Positions 39,360-46,340 of a stretch of 64,000 nt of DNA are shown one piece after another. This stretch comes from Pseudofrankia coriaricola (GTDB lineage: Bacteria; Actinomycetota; Actinomycetes; Frankiales; Frankiaceae). The position numbers and the translations under genes were made by a program. Each line of letters starts with the position of its first letter. Position 1 is the first letter of the stretch. Where the stretch lies: positions 124,001 through 188,000 of the forward strand of contig NZ_MBLO01000235.1 of assembly GCF_001854805.1 (NCBI RefSeq), written 5' to 3'. The notes under the pieces are model-generated. The model ran no database searches, had not been told where the DNA came from, and was given only the letters and a program-made list of their open reading frames with translations.

Positions 39360-39544
39360 GGTGGATGTCCCTTCGAGAACGATGCTGAGGGGTGGGCCTG
39401 GGAACAACGACTGGGCGGGGTCGGTGGCGACTGTCCGACGGGCCGGCTGGGCGGGCGCCGTTGGCGGCGGCCGGGGCCCGAGCCCGACGAGCGGCCCGCC
39501 GGGGGAACGGATCCGGGCCTGGCTGGCTCCGGCCCGCGCGGCGG

Positions 39545-40381
39545 TCAGGCGTTCAGGGCGCCCGTGGCGAGAAGCCCGAACAGGAGCACGCCGATGACCA
39601 CGCGGTAGACGACGAACGCGCGGAAGGTGTGGCCGGCGACGAACCTCAGCAGCCAGGCGATCGAGGCGTAGGCGACGACGAAGGACACCAGGGTTCCCAC
39701 CGCGAGGGCGGTGGTGGACACCGAGCCACTGGTGGCGTCCTTCAGCTCGTACAGCCCCGCGCCCGTCAACGCCGGTATCGAGAGGAAGAACGACAGCCGG
39801 GTGGCGGCGACCCGGTCAAGGTCGCGGAAGAGGCCGGTGGTGATGGTGGCGCCGGACCGCGAGAACCCGGGAAACAGCAGCGCGAGGATCTGGGACGAGC
39901 CGACGATCATCGCGTCGGGTAGCCGGATGTCCCCCTCGCCGCGCTTGTGTCGACCGAAACGGTCACCCGCCCACATGTACGCGCTGCCGACCAGCAGCGA
40001 GCCGGCCACCACCCACAGCGAGCCGAGCGGGCCGTCGATGAGCGACTTGGCCGCGAGCCCGACGAGCACGACCGGGATGGTCGCGAGGATGACCCACCAG
40101 GCGAACGAGTAGTCGGGGTCGCGCCGGGCGGGCGCGCTGGCGAGGCCACGCCCCCAGGCGACGGCGAAGCGCCGGATATCGCTGAAGAAGTACACGAGCA
40201 CGGCCAGGATCGCGCCCGCCTGGATCACCGCCGTGAAACCGACGACCGAGTTGTCGTCGACCGGTATGTTCATCAGGCCTTCGGTGATCTTCAGGTGGCC
40301 GGTGGACGATACCGGCAGGAACTCCGTCAGCCCTTCCACAATCCCCAGGACGACGGCCTGGCCGGCACTGATCGCACTCAC
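39545..40381 (-). CDS. uppP: Undecaprenyl-diphosphatase
   Basis: The 278-residue protein has the BacA/UppP signatures GIVEGLTEFLPVSSTGHL and LFPGFSRSGATITTGLF and about eight helices. It removes a phosphate from undecaprenyl diphosphate on the outer face of the membrane, regenerating the carrier for peptidoglycan and exopolysaccharide synthesis, and can confer bacitracin resistance. I chose GTG 40379-40381, with GGAGG about 10 bases upstream; the open frame extends further upstream but with no conserved text. Its neighbours DedA and an envelope two-component system fit lipid-carrier recycling. Confidence 0.92.
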   Translation of the reverse strand: MSAISAGQAVVLGIVEGLTEFLPVSSTGHLKITEGLMNIPVDDNSVVGFTAVIQAGAILAVLVYFFSDIRRFAVAWGRGLASAPARRDPDYSFAWWVILATIPVVLVGLAAKSLIDGPLGSLWVVAGSLLVGSAYMWAGDRFGRHKRGEGDIRLPDAMIVGSSQILALLFPGFSRSGATITTGLFRDLDRVAATRLSFFLSIPALTGAGLYELKDATSGSVSTTALAVGTLVSFVVAYASIAWLLRFVAGHTFRAFVVYRVVIGVLLFGLLATGALNA

Positions 40382-40690
40382 GTGATCGGATCCTCCGCTG
40401 GTTCCGGCGCACTCGCGCCGCTCCCGCGCCGGCGAGGCGAGGCGGCCACGGCCTCGAAGCCGTTCACAGTACGGAGATGCATCCGGGAGCCCGTCCGCCA
40501 GCCGCCCACGCCAGGGGCCGCGCGGCCTTGACATGACGAAGTGGACGTTATCGGGCCGGGGATGTGAGGACTGTGTGAGCGCCACCGGCGCCACCGGCGC
40601 CAACGGCGGACCACGTCGGCCCGGCCGTGGCCGAAAGCCGGCGGTGGAGGGTGGAAAGCGAACGGCCGACGGTGGGTCGACGCGGGCATA
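40382..40690. other. Intergenic region between uppP and the duplicated promoter
   Basis: About 310 bp without a supported gene. It contains three tandem 9-mers GCGCCACCG (40579-40605, last copy one mismatch). The uppP promoter should lie here, but no clear consensus was found. Confidence 0.5.
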
Positions 40691-40754
40691 CATCGAATCC
40701 ACATCTCGGTGGTCCTATCGTGCGGCCATGCTGGTGGATGACGAGACGCGGACC
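40691..40754 (+). repeat. Inverted duplication of response-regulator promoter and 5' end, copy 2
   Basis: This is the partner of 37668-37741 in opposite orientation. It keeps the -10 TATCGT (40716-40721) followed by 6 bases and ATG (40728), and the codons for DETRT. Two short in-frame deletions lie between ATG and DETRT. Confidence 0.85.
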
Positions 40755-40787
40755 GTGGAACGACCGCTCCGCGGCCGGGCGGCCTGA
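40728..40787 (+). pseudogene. Remnant 5' end of a response-regulator gene, 19 codons, as leader of a kinase gene
   Basis: ATG 40728 opens a 19-codon frame, MLVDDETRTVERPLRGRAA. The intact regulator starts MRVLVVEDETRTAALLRRG. It stops 11 bp before the kinase ATG, so it may now act as a leader peptide that feeds ribosomes to the kinase. Confidence 0.65.
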
Positions 40788-40798
40788 ACGGTCGGTCG

Positions 40799-42208
40799 AT
40801 GTCCCTTCGGATTCGGCTCGCGGCGCTGTTCGGGCTGGGCACGACGCTCGTGCTCGCCGGCGCGGGCGTGCTGTTCTACCTCCAGCTGCGGGCCAGTCTG
40901 TGGCGGTCGCTGGACGCGACCCTTTCGGCTCGCGCCGAGGCGCTGCGCACCCGCATCGCCGTGACCGGCACGTCACCCGAGCGCGCGTTGGCGTCCGCGA
41001 GCCCGCTCACCCAGCTGGTCACGGCCGACGGCCGGGTGCTCGCGGCGTCCCCCAGCACCGAGACCCGGCCGCTGGTCGGCGCCGACGTCCTCCAGGCGGC
41101 CCAGCACAGGACGACGCTGGTCACCGTCCGAATGCAGGGGGAGAAGGCGAGAGTTCTCGCGGAGCCCGTCAACGTCCTGTCCGTCGGTCCGGTGGTGCTT
41201 GTCGTCGCCGCGCCCCGGGACATCACCGACGACGCCGAGGACCGCATCCGTGACGTGATGGCGATCGCCTGCGTCCCCCTGGTCGCCCTGTCCACCCTGG
41301 CGGCGTGGTGGCTTTCCGGCGCGGCGCTGCGGCCCGTCGAGCGCATGCGCCGGCAGGCCGCCGCGCTGGGCGTGGCCGACCTCGGTGGCCGCCTGGAGAT
41401 CCCGCCCACCCGCGATGAGCTCGCCGCGCTGGCCGCGACGATGAACGACCTGCTGGATCGCCTCCATGCCGCGCGCACCCGCGACCGGGCCTTTGTCGCC
41501 GACGCGGGCCACGAGCTGCGCACCCCGCTGACCAACCTCAAGGCGGAGCTGGACCTGGCCCAGCGACCGGGTCGGACCCGCGAGGACCTTACCGAGGCGC
41601 TGTCCAGCGCGGCCGTCGAAACCGACCGCCTCATCCGTCTGGCCGAGACGCTGCTCGGTCTCGCCCGCTACGACGCCGATCCCGACCAGTTCGTCTACCG
41701 AGAGCGGATGCCTCTCACGCCGCTTCTCGAACGCGCCGTCAAGGCCGCCATGCCCGCGGCCCAGGGCGCCGGGACGACGCTTCGGCTCGCCACCACGCAG
41801 GCCGTCGTCCTCCACGCCGACCCGGACCGGGTCCGGCAGGCCGTCGACAACCTGTTCAGCAACGCCATCAGGCACACGCCCGCCGGCTCATCCATCGACG
41901 TCCGCGCCGAGCTCACTGACCTCAGCGCCAACGGCGCGACGGCGCTACCCGCGGTGATGATCGAGGTTCGTGATCGTGGCCCGGGCTTCCCGCCGGACTT
42001 CCTCCCGCATGCCTTCGAACGGTTCACCCGCGCCGACGCCGCCCGCGGCCGGGTCGACGGCGGCGCCGGTCTAGGCCTCGCCATCGTGGCCGCGATCGCG
42101 ACCGCCCACGGTGGCCACGTGACCGCCGCCAACCATCCCGACGGCGGCGCCGTGGTCACCGTCGTCCTCCCGCTCGGCGAGAGCGGGCCGCGGCCACCGA
42201 CCGCGTGA
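40799..42208 (+). CDS. OmpR-type sensor histidine kinase
   Basis: The 469-residue kinase has two membrane helices (about residues 6-29 and 153-173), an outer PAS-like segment of about 120 residues, a HAMP linker, HisKA (His238 in DAGHELRTPLTN) and GHKL (NLFSNAIRH, RDRGPGF, GAGLGLAIV). It starts at ATG 40799, just after the regulator remnant, under a promoter nearly identical to that of the regulator at 37021-37704. That regulator is its probable partner. The last codons are inside a 20-bp tandem duplication (42190-42229) that includes the stop. Confidence 0.92.
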   Translation: MSLRIRLAALFGLGTTLVLAGAGVLFYLQLRASLWRSLDATLSARAEALRTRIAVTGTSPERALASASPLTQLVTADGRVLAASPSTETRPLVGADVLQAAQHRTTLVTVRMQGEKARVLAEPVNVLSVGPVVLVVAAPRDITDDAEDRIRDVMAIACVPLVALSTLAAWWLSGAALRPVERMRRQAAALGVADLGGRLEIPPTRDELAALAATMNDLLDRLHAARTRDRAFVADAGHELRTPLTNLKAELDLAQRPGRTREDLTEALSSAAVETDRLIRLAETLLGLARYDADPDQFVYRERMPLTPLLERAVKAAMPAAQGAGTTLRLATTQAVVLHADPDRVRQAVDNLFSNAIRHTPAGSSIDVRAELTDLSANGATALPAVMIEVRDRGPGFPPDFLPHAFERFTRADAARGRVDGGAGLGLAIVAAIATAHGGHVTAANHPDGGAVVTVVLPLGESGPRPPTA

Positions 42209-42229
42209 CGCGGCCACCGAGCGGGTGAC
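42190..42229 (+). repeat. 20-bp tandem duplication over the kinase stop codon
   Basis: Two 20-bp units, 42190-42209 and 42210-42229, differ at two positions. The first holds the stop TGA at 42206-42208. Confidence 0.7.
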
Positions 42230-42274
42230 AGGCACGCGGGCTTTCCGCGTCGCCCGTGTGCGTCCCGCCGACGG

Positions 42275-43264
42275 TCAGCCCACGGTCAGCACGGTCTTGG
42301 CGACCGAGTCCCGGTTCTCCAGCGCCGCATGGGCCCGCGCCGCCTCGTCGAGCGGGAAGGTCTGCCCGATGACGGGGTGTAGCCGACGACCCAGGGCGGG
42401 CAGGAGGTCGCGGGCGAGCCGGGTCCGTTCGGCCGCCGGGATCCGCAGGTCACCGATGCCCGTGATCGTGACGGCACGCCGGCGGGCCTCGTCGGGATCG
42501 ACCTGGGCGAAGGATCCGCTGGGCGTGCCGTGGGCGGAGAAGTGGCCGCCGTCGGCGACGAGTCCGTAGGCGTCCAGGCCGAGGGTGCCGCCGACGCCGT
42601 CGAGCACCACGTCGGGGCGGGCGGCGCTCGTCGCCTCCAGCACCTGGTCCGTCCAGCCGGGGAGGCTGTAGTCGACGACGGCCTCGGCGCCCACGGCCGC
42701 CACCGCGTCGAGCTTGGCCTTGCCGCGGGCCGCGCCGACGACCCGCGCGCCGCGGGCGCGCAGCAGCTGGACGAGCAGGATGCCCATCGCTCCGGCGGCA
42801 CCCAGGACCAGGACTCGCTGCCCGGGCTCGACGCGGGCGAGCTCGACGATGCGCAGGGCGGTGGGCCCGTCGTGCAGCACCGCGACGGCCTCGAGCGGGT
42901 CGACACCGTCGGGTACCGCGACCAGTTCGTCCGCCGGGGCGACGGCCCGCTCGGCGTAGCCGCCCCAGCCGCCGGGGCCGCCCGTGTGGGCGATGACCCG
43001 TCGTCCCAGCCAGCCGTCCTCGACGCCGTCGCCCACCGAGACGACCTGCCCGCCGACGCCGTTGCCTGGCACGTAAGGGGGTCGGATCGGGAAGAAGTCC
43101 TTGCCCAGCCCGGACCGGACCAGGATGTCCACGAACATCACGTCGATGGCGGTGACGGCGAGAAGGACCTCGCCGGGGCCGGGAACCGGGTCGGGAAGGT
43201 CGGTGGGAACGAGAACCTCCGGGCCGCCGAAGCGGGCCACCTCGATCGCGCGCATGGTGTTCAC
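42275..43264 (-). CDS. Zinc-free quinone oxidoreductase-like (MDR family)
   Basis: The 329-residue protein has the MDR fold: a GroES-like part with GGPEVL and YVPGNGVGGQVVSVG, then a Rossmann domain with GAAGAMGILLVQLLRARGARV. Zn ligands are absent, which places it with NADPH:quinone reductases (QOR). It should reduce quinones or enones with NADPH. The GTG at 43264 overlaps the stop of the F420-type oxidoreductase upstream (GTGA), so both are coupled; ATG 43255 is an alternative. The operon starts with a SoxR-like promoter, which fits a redox-stress role. Confidence 0.88.
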   Translation of the reverse strand: MNTMRAIEVARFGGPEVLVPTDLPDPVPGPGEVLLAVTAIDVMFVDILVRSGLGKDFFPIRPPYVPGNGVGGQVVSVGDGVEDGWLGRRVIAHTGGPGGWGGYAERAVAPADELVAVPDGVDPLEAVAVLHDGPTALRIVELARVEPGQRVLVLGAAGAMGILLVQLLRARGARVVGAARGKAKLDAVAAVGAEAVVDYSLPGWTDQVLEATSAARPDVVLDGVGGTLGLDAYGLVADGGHFSAHGTPSGSFAQVDPDEARRRAVTITGIGDLRIPAAERTRLARDLLPALGRRLHPVIGQTFPLDEAARAHAALENRDSVAKTVLTVG

Positions 43265-43698
43265 ACCCGGCCCGGCCAGGCGCTGTCGTGCGTGACGCCG
43301 TGCGTGACGTCGCGCGTGTGCAGGCCGGGACTGTCCGGGTCGACGTTGTAGGCGACCACGCGCCGCGGGTGAATCCGGATGATCTCCGCCGCGAGATGCG
43401 GGTCGGCGGACGGGAGCGTCGCGATCTCGGCGACCCCGCGGATCTCCAGGAAGTGCGCGCCCTGCATGGTCGCCTCGGTCACCTCGTCGATGACGAAGGC
43501 CACCCGCGGATTGGCCTGGACGTTGCGGTACTTGGCGCTGGAGGCCATCCTGTACCCCGCGATGTCAATCGTTCCCAGGGCGGGGTTGTAGGTGAACCCG
43601 AGCGGCTTGACCTGCGGCACGCCGTCCGGTCCGATGGTCGACAGGTGGCCTCGGGGCTGGCGGAGCAGAAACCGCTGCTCGGCGTCGCTGAAGATCAT
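43261..43698 (-). CDS. PPOX-class F420/FMN-dependent oxidoreductase
   Basis: The 145-residue split-barrel protein begins MIFSDAEQRFLLRQPRGHLSTIGPDG and has the pattern of actinobacterial PPOX-class F420-dependent enzymes (PNPOx-like), including IDIAGYRM and ANPRVAFVIDEV. It probably reduces a small electrophile with F420H2 or FMN. The ATG at 43696-43698 is preceded by a -10 at 6 bases (TACGGT), so it is likely leaderless although GAGGG is also close. First gene of an operon with the quinone oxidoreductase. Confidence 0.85.
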   Translation of the reverse strand: MIFSDAEQRFLLRQPRGHLSTIGPDGVPQVKPLGFTYNPALGTIDIAGYRMASSAKYRNVQANPRVAFVIDEVTEATMQGAHFLEIRGVAEIATLPSADPHLAAEIIRIHPRRVVAYNVDPDSPGLHTRDVTHGVTHDSAWPGRV

Positions 43699-43704
43699 GC
43701 CCTC

Positions 43705-43735
43705 ACCGTAGGACCTCAAGTGAGGTTGAGGTCAA
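43705..43735 (-). promoter_or_regulatory. Promoter with 19-bp spacer holding a SoxR-like dyad
   Basis: On the minus strand -35 TTGACC (43735-43730) and -10 TACGGT (43710-43705) are separated by 19 bp, the long spacer typical of MerR-family promoters. Between them is a dyad with CCTCAAG-N4-GTTGAGG (43714-43731), one mismatch from the SoxR box CCTCAAG-N4-CTTGAGG. Wider arms GACCTCAA/TTGAGGTC are perfect. No MerR/SoxR gene lies in the window. Confidence 0.75.
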
Positions 43736-43740
43736 CGGGC

Positions 43741-43801
43741 AGATCACTACCTCCGTGTCGTCGCAGTCGCGGATTCGGCCAAATCGCGACGGCGGCGACA
43801 C
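43741..43801. repeat. Dispersed palindromic element, family 2, copy 1
   Basis: The 47-bp core 43755-43801 (GTGTCGTCGC ... GGCGACAC) is an imperfect palindrome around CGGCC. It matches the complement of 53361-53407 at 39 of 47 positions, with the flank AGATCACTACCTCC also shared (12 of 14). Confidence 0.75.
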
Positions 43802-43923
43802 GCGACGTGCGCGCACAGCCGAGTCCCGCGCGGTCCAGCCGGGCCCGGGCGGGCAGCGCGCCCGCCCGGGCCCCGCGGATGACACATGGCGTGGGCGGAA
43901 ACCCACGGCGGCGTTCTCTTCGG

Positions 43924-44712
43924 TTAGCTCGGCTCGATGATCATTTCGCGCCAGCGGTCGATCTGCTCCTGGGTCACGCCGTTCGCGATGAGGAAGCCGG
44001 CCACGCCACCGGGCGCGGCCTCGACGGTGTCCAGGACGTGGATGATGGCGCGCGGGTCGAGCGAGAGGGACCCGAGGGACCCGGTGGCCCCGGTGGACTG
44101 GTTCGAGGCGGCCTGTTCGCGCAGGTGCCGGTATTCCTCCCGCTGGGCCAGCGCCTCCCGGACCGCCTGGATCCGCTGTTCCGTGGCCAGGTAGTCCGCG
44201 ACGATCGCGTCGCGTTCGACGCCGGCGACGGCGAGCAGGACCGAGGTCACGATGCCGGTGCGGTCCTTGCCGGCCGCGCAGTGCACGAGGGCGGGTGTGC
44301 GCGGGCCCGATACGAGGAACTCCAGGATACGGGCCAACCCGGCACCGGACCCCTCGAGCATGACGCCGTAGAACGAGGTGTAGTCGTTGCCGATACGGTC
44401 GCGCATCGCCTGCTGGTTGCTAAGACCGGTGAAGTCCATGAGCGGCTCGTGCAGCCAGGTGACGCCGAGCTGGGGGAACCACTCGGCCTCCTTGGGGTTC
44501 TCGAAGGGCGCGCGCAGATCCACGACGCCACGCAGCCCGACGTCGTCACGCAGTAACGCGATGTCCTCGGTGGTGAGGCTGTCCAGGTTGTCACCGCGAA
44601 GCAGCACGCGGGGGCGGACGGTCCCCCCGCCTGCGGGCAGCCCGCCGAGGTCCCGCACGTTGTGGGCCCCGGCTAGCTGGATCCAGCTGGGCACGTGATG
44701 GGCGGTAGTCAT
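43924..44712 (-). CDS. Tyrosine phosphatase, IphP/PTP type
   Basis: The 262-residue phosphatase has the catalytic P-loop HCAAGKDRTG (Cys145, Arg151), and the N-terminal text GAHNVRDLGGLP typical of the IphP-like (Y_phosphatase3) family, which acts on phosphotyrosine or phosphoinositides, for example mycobacterial PtpB. It has no signal peptide. I chose ATG 44710-44712 because TACGGT lies 6 bases upstream (leaderless layout). The last residues EMIIEPS are close to the stop. Likely a single-gene unit. Confidence 0.9.
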   Translation of the reverse strand: MTTAHHVPSWIQLAGAHNVRDLGGLPAGGGTVRPRVLLRGDNLDSLTTEDIALLRDDVGLRGVVDLRAPFENPKEAEWFPQLGVTWLHEPLMDFTGLSNQQAMRDRIGNDYTSFYGVMLEGSGAGLARILEFLVSGPRTPALVHCAAGKDRTGIVTSVLLAVAGVERDAIVADYLATEQRIQAVREALAQREEYRHLREQAASNQSTGATGSLGSLSLDPRAIIHVLDTVEAAPGGVAGFLIANGVTQEQIDRWREMIIEPS

Positions 44713-44923
44713 CCCAGAACCGTAGAACTGACCGATGAAGCGCGGGTGAACATGCACTGGTCAGCCTGGCTCGGCCGGTCGAAACGGCGGCGCCGGCCGC
44801 GGCACCCGCGCCACCGCATCAGCAAAGGCGAACGGCCTGGAGACGGACCGTGGTCGCCGTCCGGCTGAGGGTCAGGAAGTGCGGGAGCGCGGCCGCCGAA
44901 CCAGGCGGCCGCGCTCATTTTTT
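44713..44923 (+). ncRNA. Candidate small transcript ending at an orphan terminator
   Basis: Between the divergent end of the phosphatase promoter and the T-tailed terminator at 44885-44923 lies a 170-bp plus-strand stretch with no supported reading frame. The terminator needs a plus-strand transcript. Its start and nature are not visible, and anti-termination of an antisense transcript is the alternative. Confidence 0.25.
44885..44923 (+). terminator. Intrinsic terminator with T-run, plus strand
   Basis: A perfect 13-bp stem (44885-44897 with 44904-44916), 6-base loop, then ATTTTTT. Both neighbouring genes are on the minus strand. On that strand the hairpin would have no T-run, but it may still end the Nudix transcript. 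Confidence 0.85.
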
Positions 44924-44948
44924 GCGTTGTCGGTTTCCGGCCCGGGGA

Positions 44949-45635
44949 TCAGGCCACGCGTTCGTACCGCCAGCCGGTGTCGAGCATCCACAGCCGGTGG
45001 CGGGCGCCCTCCCGGGCGCCGGGCGCCGGGCCGGCGTACCCCTCGTCGCCGTGCCACATCGCGAGTAGTCCGCCGGGGACCTGGGTGAACTGGGTCTCGA
45101 ACAGCTCGGGCGGTGCGCCCGCCGCGGCCGTCAGGGCGTCGGCGACGCCGGCGTGCGGCGCGAGCGTCCACAGCGTCACCCAGGTCGGTGGCAGCAGCTC
45201 GAGGATGCCCTGGTCGCGCGCCGCCAGGGCGTCCGCCGGGCGTATCCAGCGATGTTCGGTGATCTCCGCGCCGTCCACGACGACGTCCTGCTCGGGCGCC
45301 CGGCCGAGCAGCATCCAGGTCAGGAACCGACGCGCGGCCACGGCGGGCGGGCACCAGTGCGACAGCGGGGTCAGCTCGGCGCCGTCGATGCTGATGCCCG
45401 CCTCCTCCGCCGTCTCCCGCGCGGCGGCCCGGCGGGCGGCCACCAGCTCGGCCGACCCACCGCCCGGAATCTCGCCGCCGAGGTCGCCGGGATCGACCCG
45501 CCCGCCGGGGAACACCCACGCACCGGGCGCGAAGGATGCCGTCGGGCTGCGCCGCAGCAACAGCACCTCCGGCCCGGACGGCCGGTCGCGCAGCAACACG
45601 GCACTGGCGGCGGGCACGGCCAACGGCGAGGTCAT
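44949..45635 (-). CDS. Nudix hydrolase
   Basis: The 228-residue protein has a Nudix box spread over GGRVDPGD...AAARETAEEAGI (GX5EX7REUXEEXGU with an insertion), as in the larger NUDT7/19-like members that act on acyl-CoA or other diphosphates. It should cleave a nucleoside or acyl-CoA diphosphate. I chose ATG 45633-45635; TACGAT lies 7 bases upstream, so it seems leaderless. The upstream in-frame extension has no ribosome site. Confidence 0.87.
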   Translation of the reverse strand: MTSPLAVPAASAVLLRDRPSGPEVLLLRRSPTASFAPGAWVFPGGRVDPGDLGGEIPGGGSAELVAARRAAARETAEEAGISIDGAELTPLSHWCPPAVAARRFLTWMLLGRAPEQDVVVDGAEITEHRWIRPADALAARDQGILELLPPTWVTLWTLAPHAGVADALTAAAGAPPELFETQFTQVPGGLLAMWHGDEGYAGPAPGAREGARHRLWMLDTGWRYERVA

Positions 45636-45739
45636 ACGGCCGATCGTAGGACGTGCCTGGTGACAACCGACGGAATCGCCGGTCACCGCGGCCGGGGTCG
45701 GGGCCGGGCCTGATGACGACGACGGACGGGCGTCGCCGG

Positions 45740-46249
45740 TCAGCGTGAGGTGGAAGCGGGAGCCTGCTCACCATGCGGCTGCGGCTCGCCCGCGGTGGCA
45801 CGTTCGTAGGCACGCAGGGTGTCGACGACCAGCCGTCGCTCGGCCGGGGTCAGTGGCTGGAGTGCCTCCCGCCATGCGGTGGCGCCTCGGCCGAGCCATC
45901 CCTCGATCGCCGGGCGACCGGCTTCGGTGATGCTCACGATCCGTCGTCGGCGGTCGTCGGGGTCCTCGCGGCGTTCCACGACTCCGCCCCGGCTGAGGTC
46001 GGCGACCATGAGGCTGACCGTCGTCGGCGCCACCTCCAACCGCGCGGCCAGGGCATTGACGGTCATGGGTCCGTCGAACAGCAGGTAGGACAGCAACGAC
46101 AGGTGCCGTGGGCCGAGGGCCAGCCCGGCCAGCTCGGCCGGCGGCGGTGTCCGCTTGGCCCGACCGACCAGCTGCGGCATCAACAGCAACAACGCGCGGA
46201 CCGCCTCGTCCACGTCGAGCTCGCCGCCGCGCCCGGGCCCGGTTGACAT
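45740..46249 (-). CDS. MarR-family transcriptional regulator
   Basis: The 169-residue regulator has a winged helix with MTVNALAARLEVAPTTVSLMVADLSRGGVVERREDPDDRRRRIVSIT, the MarR wing signature. I chose ATG 46247-46249, with GGAGG 5 bases upstream. It is divergent from an NmrA-like reductase gene, and two palindromes in the shared region are its likely operators. MarR proteins typically repress an adjacent detoxification gene and are released by phenolic or oxidising ligands. Confidence 0.9.
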   Translation of the reverse strand: MSTGPGRGGELDVDEAVRALLLLMPQLVGRAKRTPPPAELAGLALGPRHLSLLSYLLFDGPMTVNALAARLEVAPTTVSLMVADLSRGGVVERREDPDDRRRRIVSITEAGRPAIEGWLGRGATAWREALQPLTPAERRLVVDTLRAYERATAGEPQPHGEQAPASTSR

Positions 46250-46271
46250 CGCCCTCCTCGCCGTATTTAGC

Positions 46272-46300
46272 TTTGTCGGCAAAACTACTTTGCTAGCAAA
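46272..46300. promoter_or_regulatory. Paired palindromes, probable MarR operators
   Basis: TTTGTCGGCAAA (46272-46283, imperfect) and TTTGCTAGCAAA (46289-46300, perfect) have centres 17 bp apart. They lie in the 91-bp region between the MarR and reductase starts, which is A+T-richer than its surroundings. Confidence 0.75.
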
Positions 46301-46340
46301 CGCTATTTGTCGCGTCTTCGTAGCTCACCGTAGGAGTGTT

